Source: Aquimarina sp. (lineage in GTDB: Bacteria; Bacteroidota; Bacteroidia; Flavobacteriales; Flavobacteriaceae). From it: a stretch of DNA of 13,077 nucleotides. The DNA lies in contig NZVW01000042.1 in NCBI GenBank assembly GCA_002697475.1, forward strand, positions 1 through 13,077, given 5' to 3'. The position numbers and the translations under genes are program-made. The notes beneath the pieces are model-generated. The model saw only the letters and a list, made by a program, of their open reading frames with translations. It searched no databases and was not told the origin of the DNA. Position 1 is the first letter of the stretch; each line of letters opens with the position of its first letter. Of the stretch, positions 6,701-13,077 are shown in pieces.

Positions 6701-7420
6701 TTATTTAAGTATTGAAACGTTAGTATTTTCTACTACTTCTTTAGTAGCTTCTTCTTTTACTTCAACCTGAACACTTTGCTGCTCTTTTTTCTCTTCTTCA
6801 TCTCCACCAGTAAGCATACCTCCAAAGCTCATAAACCCTATGGCCATTAAACCTGTTAGGATAAACGTAATCCCCAGACCTCTTAAAGGTGCAGGAACAC
6901 TTGAATATCTGATTTTTTCTCTAATTGCCGCAATAGCTAGAATTGCTAAAAACCATCCTATTCCTGATCCTACTCCATAAACTCCAGCCTCAGCTATGTT
7001 TGCAAATTCCTTCTGTTGCATAAATAGAGATCCACCTAAAATTGCACAGTTTACCGCAATCAGTGGAAGGAAAATACCTAGTGAGTTATATAAAGAAGGA
7101 GAAAATTTTTCTACAACAATTTCCACTAGTTGAACCATAGTAGCAATTGTAGCGATGAAAAGAATAAAAGTTAGGAAGCTTAAATCATAATCCTCATAAC
7201 CTTCACCTAACCAATACAATGCTCCTTCTTGTAAGATATATTTATCTAACAAAAAGTTTATTGGTACGGTAATAGCTAATACAAATATAACCGCCGCCCC
7301 AAGACCAACTGCTGTTGATACTTTTTTCGATACCGCTAGATAAGAACACATTCCTAAGAAGAATGCGAAAACCATATTATCTATGAAGATCGATTTTAAA
7401 AATAATTCTAAATATCCCAT
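6701..7420 (-). CDS. nqrE: Na+-translocating NADH:quinone reductase subunit E
   Basis: NqrE is a six-helix membrane subunit related to NqrD in inverted orientation. Together they hold an intramembrane iron centre on the electron path to NqrC. The 239-residue protein starts MGYLELFLKSIFIDNM, a signature of the family. It has the conserved cysteines C25 (GMCSYLAVSKK) and C125 (PLIAVNCAILGG), one in each pseudo-symmetric half. Other family blocks are SLYNSLGIFLPL (109-120) and GVGSGIGWFLAI (149-160). It is about 40 residues longer than the ~198-residue Vibrio protein. Part of this is a charged tail (about 205-239) rich in Glu and Lys and without hydrophobic segments, and part lies in the longer loop around residues 60-82. 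The gene follows nqrD after 45 bases, the widest gap in the operon. Confidence 0.97.
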   Translation of the reverse strand: MGYLELFLKSIFIDNMVFAFFLGMCSYLAVSKKVSTAVGLGAAVIFVLAITVPINFLLDKYILQEGALYWLGEGYEDYDLSFLTFILFIATIATMVQLVEIVVEKFSPSLYNSLGIFLPLIAVNCAILGGSLFMQQKEFANIAEAGVYGVGSGIGWFLAILAIAAIREKIRYSSVPAPLRGLGITFILTGLMAIGFMSFGGMLTGGDEEEKKEQQSVQVEVKEEATKEVVENTNVSILK

Positions 7421-7465
7421 ATGTTTTTATTTAATCACCCATAACGGATGAATTCTTACTAACGT

Positions 7466-8158
7466 CTAGTCTTCAATTAATGCTTTATTTCTACTTCTCT
7501 GAATCCAGATGATAATTCCTACAGTTATAAGAGCCATTGGAGCTAATACCATAAATCCGTTATTTTCATAACCAAAAGCATATAAACCTGTCTTTTCAAT
7601 TGGATCTCCTAAAACCTTGAATCCAAATAAAGTTCCTGATCCTAACAGCTCTCTAAAAAACGCCACAATGATAAGTATAACACCATACCCTGCAGCATTT
7701 CCTATACCGTCAAGAAAAGATTTCCAAGGACCATTACCTAATGCAAAGGCTTCAAAACGTCCCATAATAATACAGTTTGTAATAATCAAACCAATAAATA
7801 CTGAAAGCTGTTTACTTAATTCATAAGCGAAAGCCTTTAGCACCTGATCTACAATAATTACTAAAGCAGCAACAACTACTAACTGTACGATAATTCTAAT
7901 TTTAGATGGAATAATATTCCTCATTAAAGAAATTACCACGTTACCCACACCCAATACAAATATCACAGAGATAGCCATAACTATTGATGGCTTTAATTGA
8001 GCTGTAATTGCAAGAGCAGAACAAATACCTAATACCTGAATAGTAATAGGGTTATTATCTGTTAATGGATCAGTAATAAGCTTTTTATTCTTCTTTGAAA
8101 ATAAAGGTTCCTTAGGCTCCCTTACTTTTGTTTCAACTTTTTCTTGTACTTCTGCCAT
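7466..8158 (-). CDS. nqrD: Na+-translocating NADH:quinone reductase subunit D
   Basis: NqrD is an integral membrane subunit that pairs with NqrE to bind the intramembrane iron centre. The 230-residue protein shows DNNPITIQVLGICSALA (34-50) with C46, RNIIPSKIRIIVQ (80-92), SKQLSVFIGLIITNCIIMGR (115-134) with C129, and FFRELLGSGTLFG (167-179). These are all family signatures, with the two cysteines at the positions expected for iron ligands. About six hydrophobic helices are present. The N terminus has a hydrophilic, lysine- and glutamate-rich stretch (residues 1-27) that is some 15-20 residues longer than in Vibrio. The start ATG lies 6 bases after the nqrC stop, so translation is probably coupled. 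Confidence 0.97.
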   Translation of the reverse strand: MAEVQEKVETKVREPKEPLFSKKNKKLITDPLTDNNPITIQVLGICSALAITAQLKPSIVMAISVIFVLGVGNVVISLMRNIIPSKIRIIVQLVVVAALVIIVDQVLKAFAYELSKQLSVFIGLIITNCIIMGRFEAFALGNGPWKSFLDGIGNAAGYGVILIIVAFFRELLGSGTLFGFKVLGDPIEKTGLYAFGYENNGFMVLAPMALITVGIIIWIQRSRNKALIED

Positions 8159-8164
8159 TGCATT

Positions 8165-8917
8165 TTATTTTAATGTTTCGAAATAAGGCATATACATTTT
8201 TATACCTTTTTTAACCATAGCAGTAACTCCATTACCTGTAATAGTAGCTCCTGCTAAAGCATCAACTGCATTATCATCCTTTCTGGTGTTCTTAGGATCT
8301 GCATTACCCTTCTTCACTTCAACTCCAACGTAATTGCCGTTTTCGTCTAAAATACTCTCTCCAATAAAGTCTTGTTCAAAATAAGCTTCTGTGATGTTAG
8401 CCCCTAAACCAGGAGTTTCTCCTTTATGGTCAAAAAATGCTCCAGAAATGTATTTGAAATCAGACCCTAATGAAATATACCCCCAGATTGCATCCCATAA
8501 ACCATTACCACGCATTGGAACAATATAGTATTTCTTTCCATCTTTTTCTCCAACAAATAAAGGCATTTTTCTTTCATAAGAAGGGTCGTTTTTTAATTTA
8601 TCGTTCTCCTTCTTAACATCAATATCAAAAGCCTTTATGGTCTTTTGTGCAGTACTACCTGTAACGATATACTGATTTTCTCCTACATACTGCTTGAACA
8701 ACGTATCAGCTTTAGCTGCCGGCACAAACTCATTTGGATCATTTTCATCTGTAACTCCCATAGCAAACAAAATATTCTGTTGCTTTTCGGTTCTTTTATT
8801 ATCTTTTATATTTCCTTTTAATGCAGATGCAGCAAAAGCAAGGAGTGCTCCTACTACCACTACCATCATTACAGAAAATATAACCGTATAACTGTTTTTA
8901 TCTGTATTTAGAGCCAT
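8165..8917 (-). CDS. nqrC: Na+-translocating NADH:quinone reductase subunit C (covalent FMN subunit)
   Basis: NqrC carries one FMN covalently bound to threonine in a periplasmic domain and relays electrons between the NqrD/E iron centre and NqrB. The 250-residue protein has one N-terminal membrane helix (about 11-31) and a large soluble domain of FMN_bind type. Signatures are GNGLWDAIWGY (137-147), GETPGLGANI (166-175) and the attachment motif DALAGATITG (219-228), with Thr225 as the expected flavin site. The usual Ser/Thr three residues before the flavinylated threonine is Ala here; the core GAT is intact. It starts three bases after the nqrB stop. ApbE, encoded at 2190-3194, is the expected modifying enzyme. 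Confidence 0.97.
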   Translation of the reverse strand: MALNTDKNSYTVIFSVMMVVVVGALLAFAASALKGNIKDNKRTEKQQNILFAMGVTDENDPNEFVPAAKADTLFKQYVGENQYIVTGSTAQKTIKAFDIDVKKENDKLKNDPSYERKMPLFVGEKDGKKYYIVPMRGNGLWDAIWGYISLGSDFKYISGAFFDHKGETPGLGANITEAYFEQDFIGESILDENGNYVGVEVKKGNADPKNTRKDDNAVDALAGATITGNGVTAMVKKGIKMYMPYFETLK

Positions 8918-8920
8918 TTC

Positions 8921-10156
8921 TTAAGCTGTTTTAACCTTTAAACGTTTCATTCTTTTCTTAACATTTGCCTGTACTACATAATGATCAATAGTAGGCGCAA
9001 ATACATTCATTAGCAATATTGCTAAGAAAACCCCTTCCGGATACGCAGGGTTAAATACTCTAATCAAAATAGAGATGAAACCTATTAAAAATCCGTATAT
9101 CCATTTTCCTTTATTGGTTTGAGAACCTGAAACAGGATCCGTTGCCATGAAGACAACTCCAAATGCAATACTACCAATTATAAGGTGTTGCCAGAATGGC
9201 GTACTCATCAATCCATAGAACTTACTAGATTCTTCAATCCATCCTGCATCAACTATACCATTAAATATTAACCCCATTGCAGCTGCTCCTGCAAAACCAC
9301 TAAGGATAATTCTCCAACTAGCAATTTTAGTAAAAATCAAAAATGCAGCTCCTACAAGTATCAAAAGTTTTGATGTTTCTCCAACAGACCCAGGAATAAA
9401 GCCATAAAAAGCTTCAGATATTGTGTAAGCAACTTCCTGGCCTTTAGCGGCTGTTTCTACTAGAATATCTTTGTTTTGTGCCAATCCTCCTAAAATAGTT
9501 TCACCAGAAATAGCATCCGGCGTACCTGCTCTATCGACTGCTTCATGAACCCACACTTTATCTCCGGACATCCACGTAGGATATGCAAAGAATAAGAAAG
9601 CTCTGATCGTTAAAGCAGGATTAAGAATATTCATTCCTGTACCTCCAAAAACTTCTTTACCGATAACCACTCCAAAAACTACGGCTACAGCAAGCATCCA
9701 TAATGGAATATCAATAGGTACAATTAGAGGCACTAGCATACCTGTTACCAAATAACCCTCCTCAACTTCATGACCTTTAATGACCGCAAAAATAAATTCA
9801 ACCGTAAGTCCTACAACATATGATACAATAACCAATGGTAAAACCGTAATTGCTCCTAATTGAAAATTATCCCAGTTTATAAAGTCTCTAAATAAAGAGA
9901 AATCTTGTGGAAATCCGTTGATTGCAGAATAATGTTGGTATCCTGCATTAAAAATACCAAATATTAAACACGGAATTAACGAGATAATAACCGTGTTCAT
10001 TGTTCTTTTTAAATCATCAACAGCTCTGATATGAGATCCTGAGTGTGTAACCTCATTTGGAGTATATAAAAAAGTATGGAATGCATTAAATGCAGGTGCC
10101 ATCTTTTTATCTTTATACTTTAGTTTAAGTTCGTGTAATTTTTTCTTTAGTCCCAT
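8921..10156 (-). CDS. nqrB: Na+-translocating NADH:quinone reductase subunit B (covalent FMN, quinone site)
   Basis: NqrB is the largest membrane subunit. It carries a covalent FMN and riboflavin, and is central to Na+ translocation and quinone reduction. The 411-residue protein begins MGLKKKLHEL and shows FLYTPNEVTHSGSHIRAVDDLKR (29-51), HEVEEGYLVTGMLVPLIVP (129-147), GKEVFGGTGMNILNPALTIRAFLFFAYP (166-193) and GFIPGSVGETSKL (252-264). It also has FMATDPVSGSQTNKGKW (336-352) and VFNPAYPEGVFLAILLMN (367-384), with many hydrophobic helices. The expected FMN threonine is T220 in DAISGETIL, where the usual SGAT reads SGET. The frame can be extended to a TTG at 10168, which would overlap the nqrA stop. 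The ATG at 10156, four bases after that stop, matches the family N terminus and is preferred. Confidence 0.97.
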   Translation of the reverse strand: MGLKKKLHELKLKYKDKKMAPAFNAFHTFLYTPNEVTHSGSHIRAVDDLKRTMNTVIISLIPCLIFGIFNAGYQHYSAINGFPQDFSLFRDFINWDNFQLGAITVLPLVIVSYVVGLTVEFIFAVIKGHEVEEGYLVTGMLVPLIVPIDIPLWMLAVAVVFGVVIGKEVFGGTGMNILNPALTIRAFLFFAYPTWMSGDKVWVHEAVDRAGTPDAISGETILGGLAQNKDILVETAAKGQEVAYTISEAFYGFIPGSVGETSKLLILVGAAFLIFTKIASWRIILSGFAGAAAMGLIFNGIVDAGWIEESSKFYGLMSTPFWQHLIIGSIAFGVVFMATDPVSGSQTNKGKWIYGFLIGFISILIRVFNPAYPEGVFLAILLMNVFAPTIDHYVVQANVKKRMKRLKVKTA

Positions 10157-10160
10157 AGCA

Positions 10161-11513
10161 CTAACCAATTTCTTTAATCATTAAATCTAATCCGTCTCTA
10201 ATAATCTTTTGATGAGGCTGTTTAGAAACACATACAAATTCAGTAAGTGCAAAATCCTCTGGAGCTACTTCATACATACCTAATTGCTCCATAGCGTCAA
10301 GGTCCTGAACTAAACAAGCTTTAAGTAACTGAAGTGGGTAGATATCAAAAGGAAAAACATCTTCATAGTTACCAGTAACCACGAAAGCCCTATGTTCTCC
10401 GTTAGTATTGGTATCTAGATCATATTTTTTATTAGGAAACAACCAAGAGAACGTAAGTGCTCTTGATGAAGATATTTTATTAAACACGGGCTTATTCCAT
10501 CCGAAGAATTCATAATCATCCCCTTCTGGAATAACGGAAATCATATTATGATAGTAACCTAAGTGTCCATCTGGCTTAACATCTAATCCTGTCAAAACAT
10601 CACCACTAATTACTCTAACATCATTATGTTTTAAGCCTGAATCATAGACAACTGTTGAAACTTCAGCTCCAATTTTAGTTGTATAATACTGAGGGTTTTT
10701 AACACAAGAACCAGCAAGAGCTATAGTTCTTTCGGCATTAAATTTACCTGTTAAAAGAAGTTCCCCTATGATTACCAAATCTTGTGGACTTACTACCCAT
10801 ACAGTCTCTCCCTTGTTAATAGGATCAACCTTAGCAATCTGAGCACCAACATTACCCGCAGGGTGTGGACCAGAAACTTTGTGTAAGGTAATGCCTTTTA
10901 AGCTCGCTAAAGGAGAATTACCATTCTTGCCTACTGACACATGAACTCCACCATCCGTTAACTTTCCTAATGCAGTAACTGCAGCCTGTAATTCTTCTTC
11001 CTTACCAGCAAGTACATAATCCAGATCTGCTGCTAGAGGCGCTGTAGCATACCCCGAAATAAAAATTGCCTTAGGAGCAACATTGGGTTTCGCTATTACA
11101 TCATAAGGACGTTGTTTGATAAATGGCCAACATCCTGTTGCCAAAAGATGATTCTTCATCTGTTCTCCATCTAAAGAGGCTACATCAATCTTACCGTGAT
11201 CAACATATTGCTGTTCTTTATCTGCAAGAATTTTAACTAAAAGAATTTTTCTTTTTGCACCTCTGACAATTTCTACTACCTCTCCACTGACAGGAGAAGG
11301 AAATAAAAGTTTATCATTAGCCTTAGAATGAAAGAGAGGCTCTCCGGCCTTTACCTCAGTACCTTCTTTTGCGATTACCTTGGGGATAATACCGTGGAAG
11401 TCATCGGGTCTTATCGCATAAACATTGCTTTTTGTAGCGCTTGAAGTCTTTTTTTCAGCTTCACCTACAAGCTTAATGTCTAAACCTTTCTTAATACGAA
11501 TGTCTTTTGACAT
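10161..11513 (-). CDS. nqrA: Na+-translocating NADH:quinone reductase subunit A
   Basis: NqrA is a cytoplasm-facing peripheral subunit of the Na+ pump without redox cofactors of its own in known structures; it contributes to the quinone region with NqrB. The 450-residue protein is close to the ~446 residues of Vibrio NqrA. It shows the N-terminal IRIKKGLDIKLVG (5-17), a biotinyl-lipoyl-like fold segment FPSPVSGEVVEIVRGAKRKI (71-90), SGPHPAGNVGAQI (214-226), WVVSPQDLVIIGELL (239-253), FFGWNKP (336-342) and FPFDIYPLQLLKACLVQD (387-404). The last block includes residues usually conserved in the family. No membrane segment is present. It is the first gene of the operon, preceded by a good candidate promoter at 11549-11579, and its TAG stop lies four bases before the nqrB ATG. 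Confidence 0.98.
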   Translation of the reverse strand: MSKDIRIKKGLDIKLVGEAEKKTSSATKSNVYAIRPDDFHGIIPKVIAKEGTEVKAGEPLFHSKANDKLLFPSPVSGEVVEIVRGAKRKILLVKILADKEQQYVDHGKIDVASLDGEQMKNHLLATGCWPFIKQRPYDVIAKPNVAPKAIFISGYATAPLAADLDYVLAGKEEELQAAVTALGKLTDGGVHVSVGKNGNSPLASLKGITLHKVSGPHPAGNVGAQIAKVDPINKGETVWVVSPQDLVIIGELLLTGKFNAERTIALAGSCVKNPQYYTTKIGAEVSTVVYDSGLKHNDVRVISGDVLTGLDVKPDGHLGYYHNMISVIPEGDDYEFFGWNKPVFNKISSSRALTFSWLFPNKKYDLDTNTNGEHRAFVVTGNYEDVFPFDIYPLQLLKACLVQDLDAMEQLGMYEVAPEDFALTEFVCVSKQPHQKIIRDGLDLMIKEIG

Positions 11514-11548
11514 ATTAATAGTCTAATTAATTAACTAAAAAAATCGTG

Positions 11549-11579
11549 CAAATTTACTAATTAAAAAATCGATGTGAAA
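11549..11579 (-). promoter_or_regulatory. Candidate promoter of the nqrABCDEF operon
   Basis: Read on the minus strand, TAAATTTG (11556 to 11549) matches the Bacteroidota -7 consensus TAnnTTTG exactly. TTTC (11579 to 11576) lies 19 bases upstream and differs by one base from the -33 TTTG. The -7 box ends 35 bases before the nqrA ATG, giving a predicted leader of about 30 bases. Motif match, spacing and position agree; no binding site for a specific regulator was recognised. Confidence 0.65.
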
Positions 11580-11694
11580 GCACGTTAATAACGAAGAATT
11601 TATTTATAATCATTCTAAATAATATACGTTTCATGTTTTACCAAAAAACTAATAAGGCACGTATTTTGTTTATATTTACCCATAATTTAAAATT

Positions 11695-12957
11695 ATGAAA
11701 TTTAGTATTGTCAATTTTTTAGCTTTAGTATTCTTTATTCCTATCATTAGCATCGCTAACAATAAGCCAATAGAAGAAATCCAACCACCTGAACATATTA
11801 AGACCATACAATTTTTTGGCGATTCAGAATTCTCAGGAACGCCGATTATAAAACTAGGAGAACCCTTAAAACTTACTTTTGATGATATCAATGGTAATGA
11901 AGCTGATTATTATTATAAAATATCTCATTACAATTTTGATTGGACACCTTCTGCTTTATACAAAAATGAATTTTTAGACGGCTTTGATGATGTTAGAATT
12001 TTTGAATATGAGAATTCCTTCAATACTTTACAATTATATAGCCACTATATGCTTTCTATACCTAATCAGGATACAAGGAGCTTAAAAGTAAGTGGAAACT
12101 ATATGATAACCATTTATGATAAAAATAGTAATCCTGTTTTTTCAAGAAAATTTATCGTTTATGAAGATTTGACTACAACTAGAGCATACGTTAAAAGAAG
12201 TAGGAACCTTGAGTTTATAAACATAAAACAATCTGTACAGTTTGAGGTTACCTCTCCTAACTTAATTCTTAGAGACCCTGAAAGGACGGTCAAAACTATG
12301 ATTATACAAAATAATGATATTAACACAGCGATAACCGGCCTTGTACCTCAATACACAATTACCAATACTTTGATTTATAAATACGATCAGGAATCCAGTT
12401 TTTATGGAGGTAATGAATTCTTATTCTTTGACAATAAAGAAATCAGATCTGCTACTGCCAATATACAGACTGTAGATCTTCAAGAGCTTTACCATCACTA
12501 CCTATACGCAGATATCGTTAGGGCTAACAGACGGTACACTTATAACCCTGATATCAATGGAAATTTTGTTGTGAGAAATTTAAGAGGAGACAATAGCAAT
12601 GTAGAGGCTGATTATGTATGGATGCATTTTGTTTTGGAATGTTATGAAGCTCTGGGAAATGGAGAAATTCACATTTATGGCAATTTCAACAATTACACAC
12701 TGGACGAATCTACCAAGCTAAGATATGACAAATCCACTGGTAAATATTATTTAGATAGACTCTTCAAACAAGGTTTCTATAATTACAGATATGTATTACG
12801 TCATCCTGATGGGAGCATTGAACCTGGTTTTATTAGCGGTAATTTTGATGAAACTGAAAATGAATATACTATTATTACTTATTACAGAGCCCCGGCAACC
12901 AGGTATGATCGCATAATAGGTGTAGGTAGTGCCAATTCATCTAACATTACAAATTAA
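11695..12957 (+). CDS. Type IX secretion system Plug-family protein (DUF5103)
   Basis: This 420-residue protein has an N-terminal signal peptide (hydrophobic core about residues 5-20, then ANNKP) and matches the DUF5103 family. The family includes the Flavobacterium Plug protein, which closes the periplasmic side of the giant SprA translocon of the type IX secretion system. The N-terminal part contains IKTIQFFGDSEFSGTPIIKLG (35-55) and YYYKISHYNFDWTPS (72-86), and GNYMITIYDKNSNPVFSRKF (134-153) follows. The C-terminal part has an early-set-like GNGEIHIYGNFNNYTL (321-336), LFKQGFYNYRYVL (356-368), FDETENEYTIITYYRAP (384-400) and RYDRIIGV (403-410), all typical of the family end. It is therefore expected in the periplasm, associated with the outer-membrane secretion channel. 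It is divergent from nqrA across 181 bases; a convincing promoter for it was not found. Confidence 0.88.
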   Translation: MKFSIVNFLALVFFIPIISIANNKPIEEIQPPEHIKTIQFFGDSEFSGTPIIKLGEPLKLTFDDINGNEADYYYKISHYNFDWTPSALYKNEFLDGFDDVRIFEYENSFNTLQLYSHYMLSIPNQDTRSLKVSGNYMITIYDKNSNPVFSRKFIVYEDLTTTRAYVKRSRNLEFINIKQSVQFEVTSPNLILRDPERTVKTMIIQNNDINTAITGLVPQYTITNTLIYKYDQESSFYGGNEFLFFDNKEIRSATANIQTVDLQELYHHYLYADIVRANRRYTYNPDINGNFVVRNLRGDNSNVEADYVWMHFVLECYEALGNGEIHIYGNFNNYTLDESTKLRYDKSTGKYYLDRLFKQGFYNYRYVLRHPDGSIEPGFISGNFDETENEYTIITYYRAPATRYDRIIGVGSANSSNITN

Positions 12958-13037
12958 AGATCACAATTCATTACCGAAAAATAATCTTTCTTATTTTTAC
13001 TTTCTAGAAACTAACCAGGAATACAGACCAACCCATC

Positions 13038-13077
13038 ATGAAAGACCAAGGACGTTTTCTAAAAAAGTATAGAGGTA
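13038..13077 (+). CDS. Possible start of a further gene, cut by the window edge
   Basis: An ATG at 13038 opens a frame that runs to the window end without a stop (MKDQGRFLKKYRG, 13 codons). It lies 80 bases after the Plug-family gene on the same strand and the codons look normal for this genome. The fragment is too short to identify. The 80 bases between contain an AT-rich stretch (TATTTTTA at 12992-12999, one base from the -7 consensus) but nothing firm. Confidence 0.4.
   Translation, partial: MKDQGRFLKKYRG

Noticed and set aside
10157..10168. Upstream TTG start at 10168 for nqrB
   Set aside because: It overlaps the nqrA stop, and the family N terminus (MGLKK) begins at the ATG at 10156.
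11671..11678. TATATTTA as the -7 box of the DUF5103 gene
   Set aside because: It would leave a leader of only about ten bases and has no -33 element at the right distance.
12955..12989. AAAGAT...ATCTTT pairing after the DUF5103 gene as a terminator
   Set aside because: The stem is six AT-rich pairs with a loop of over 20 bases, too weak to call.

Overview
The window looks like a chromosomal segment of an AT-rich member of the Bacteroidota, most likely family Flavobacteriaceae. Several observations support this. It carries a complete nqrABCDEF operon with ApbE encoded nearby, a type IX secretion Plug-family protein (DUF5103), and a DUF4846 lipoprotein. Promoter-like boxes match the Bacteroidota TAnnTTTG element, and Shine-Dalgarno sequences are not evident before the starts. 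No mobile element, CRISPR array, tRNA or rRNA was seen. No gene-free stretch exceeds 300 bases.

Layout, left to right. (1) Plus strand, 1-1032: the 3' end of methionine aminopeptidase (map), then a class I SAM methyltransferase 12 bases downstream. (2) Plus strand, 1152-2126: an unrecognised lipoprotein with its own candidate promoter. It ends at a bidirectional hairpin terminator (2160-2191). (3) Minus strand, 4479 down to 2190: a compact three-gene unit of DUF4846 lipoprotein, a 125-aa conserved small protein and the FAD:protein FMN transferase apbE. (4) Plus strand, 4651-5329: a decayed outer-membrane beta-barrel gene with one frameshift and one in-frame stop. (5) Minus strand, 11513 down to 5389: nqrA-B-C-D-E-F, the Na+-translocating NADH:quinone oxidoreductase, with a good candidate promoter before nqrA and a hairpin terminator after nqrF. 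(6) Plus strand, 11695-12957: the T9SS Plug-family protein, divergent from nqrA. (7) A possible start of another gene at the right edge.

How the genes work together. Na+-NQR oxidises NADH, reduces the quinone (menaquinone is expected in this group) and pumps Na+ outward. NqrB and NqrC need covalent FMN on threonine, which ApbE supplies from the periplasmic side. apbE lies near the operon but in a separate minus-strand unit with two poorly understood genes, which are therefore candidate accessory factors. No NqrM-type maturation protein is visible in the window.

I do not see a clearly novel system. The items most worth a second look are the DUF4846/125-aa/apbE unit, the non-consensus FMN-attachment motifs in NqrB (SGET) and NqrC (AGAT), the apparent loss of zinc-ribbon ligands in the methyltransferase, the surface-export signal on the unknown lipoprotein, and the two-lesion barrel pseudogene.
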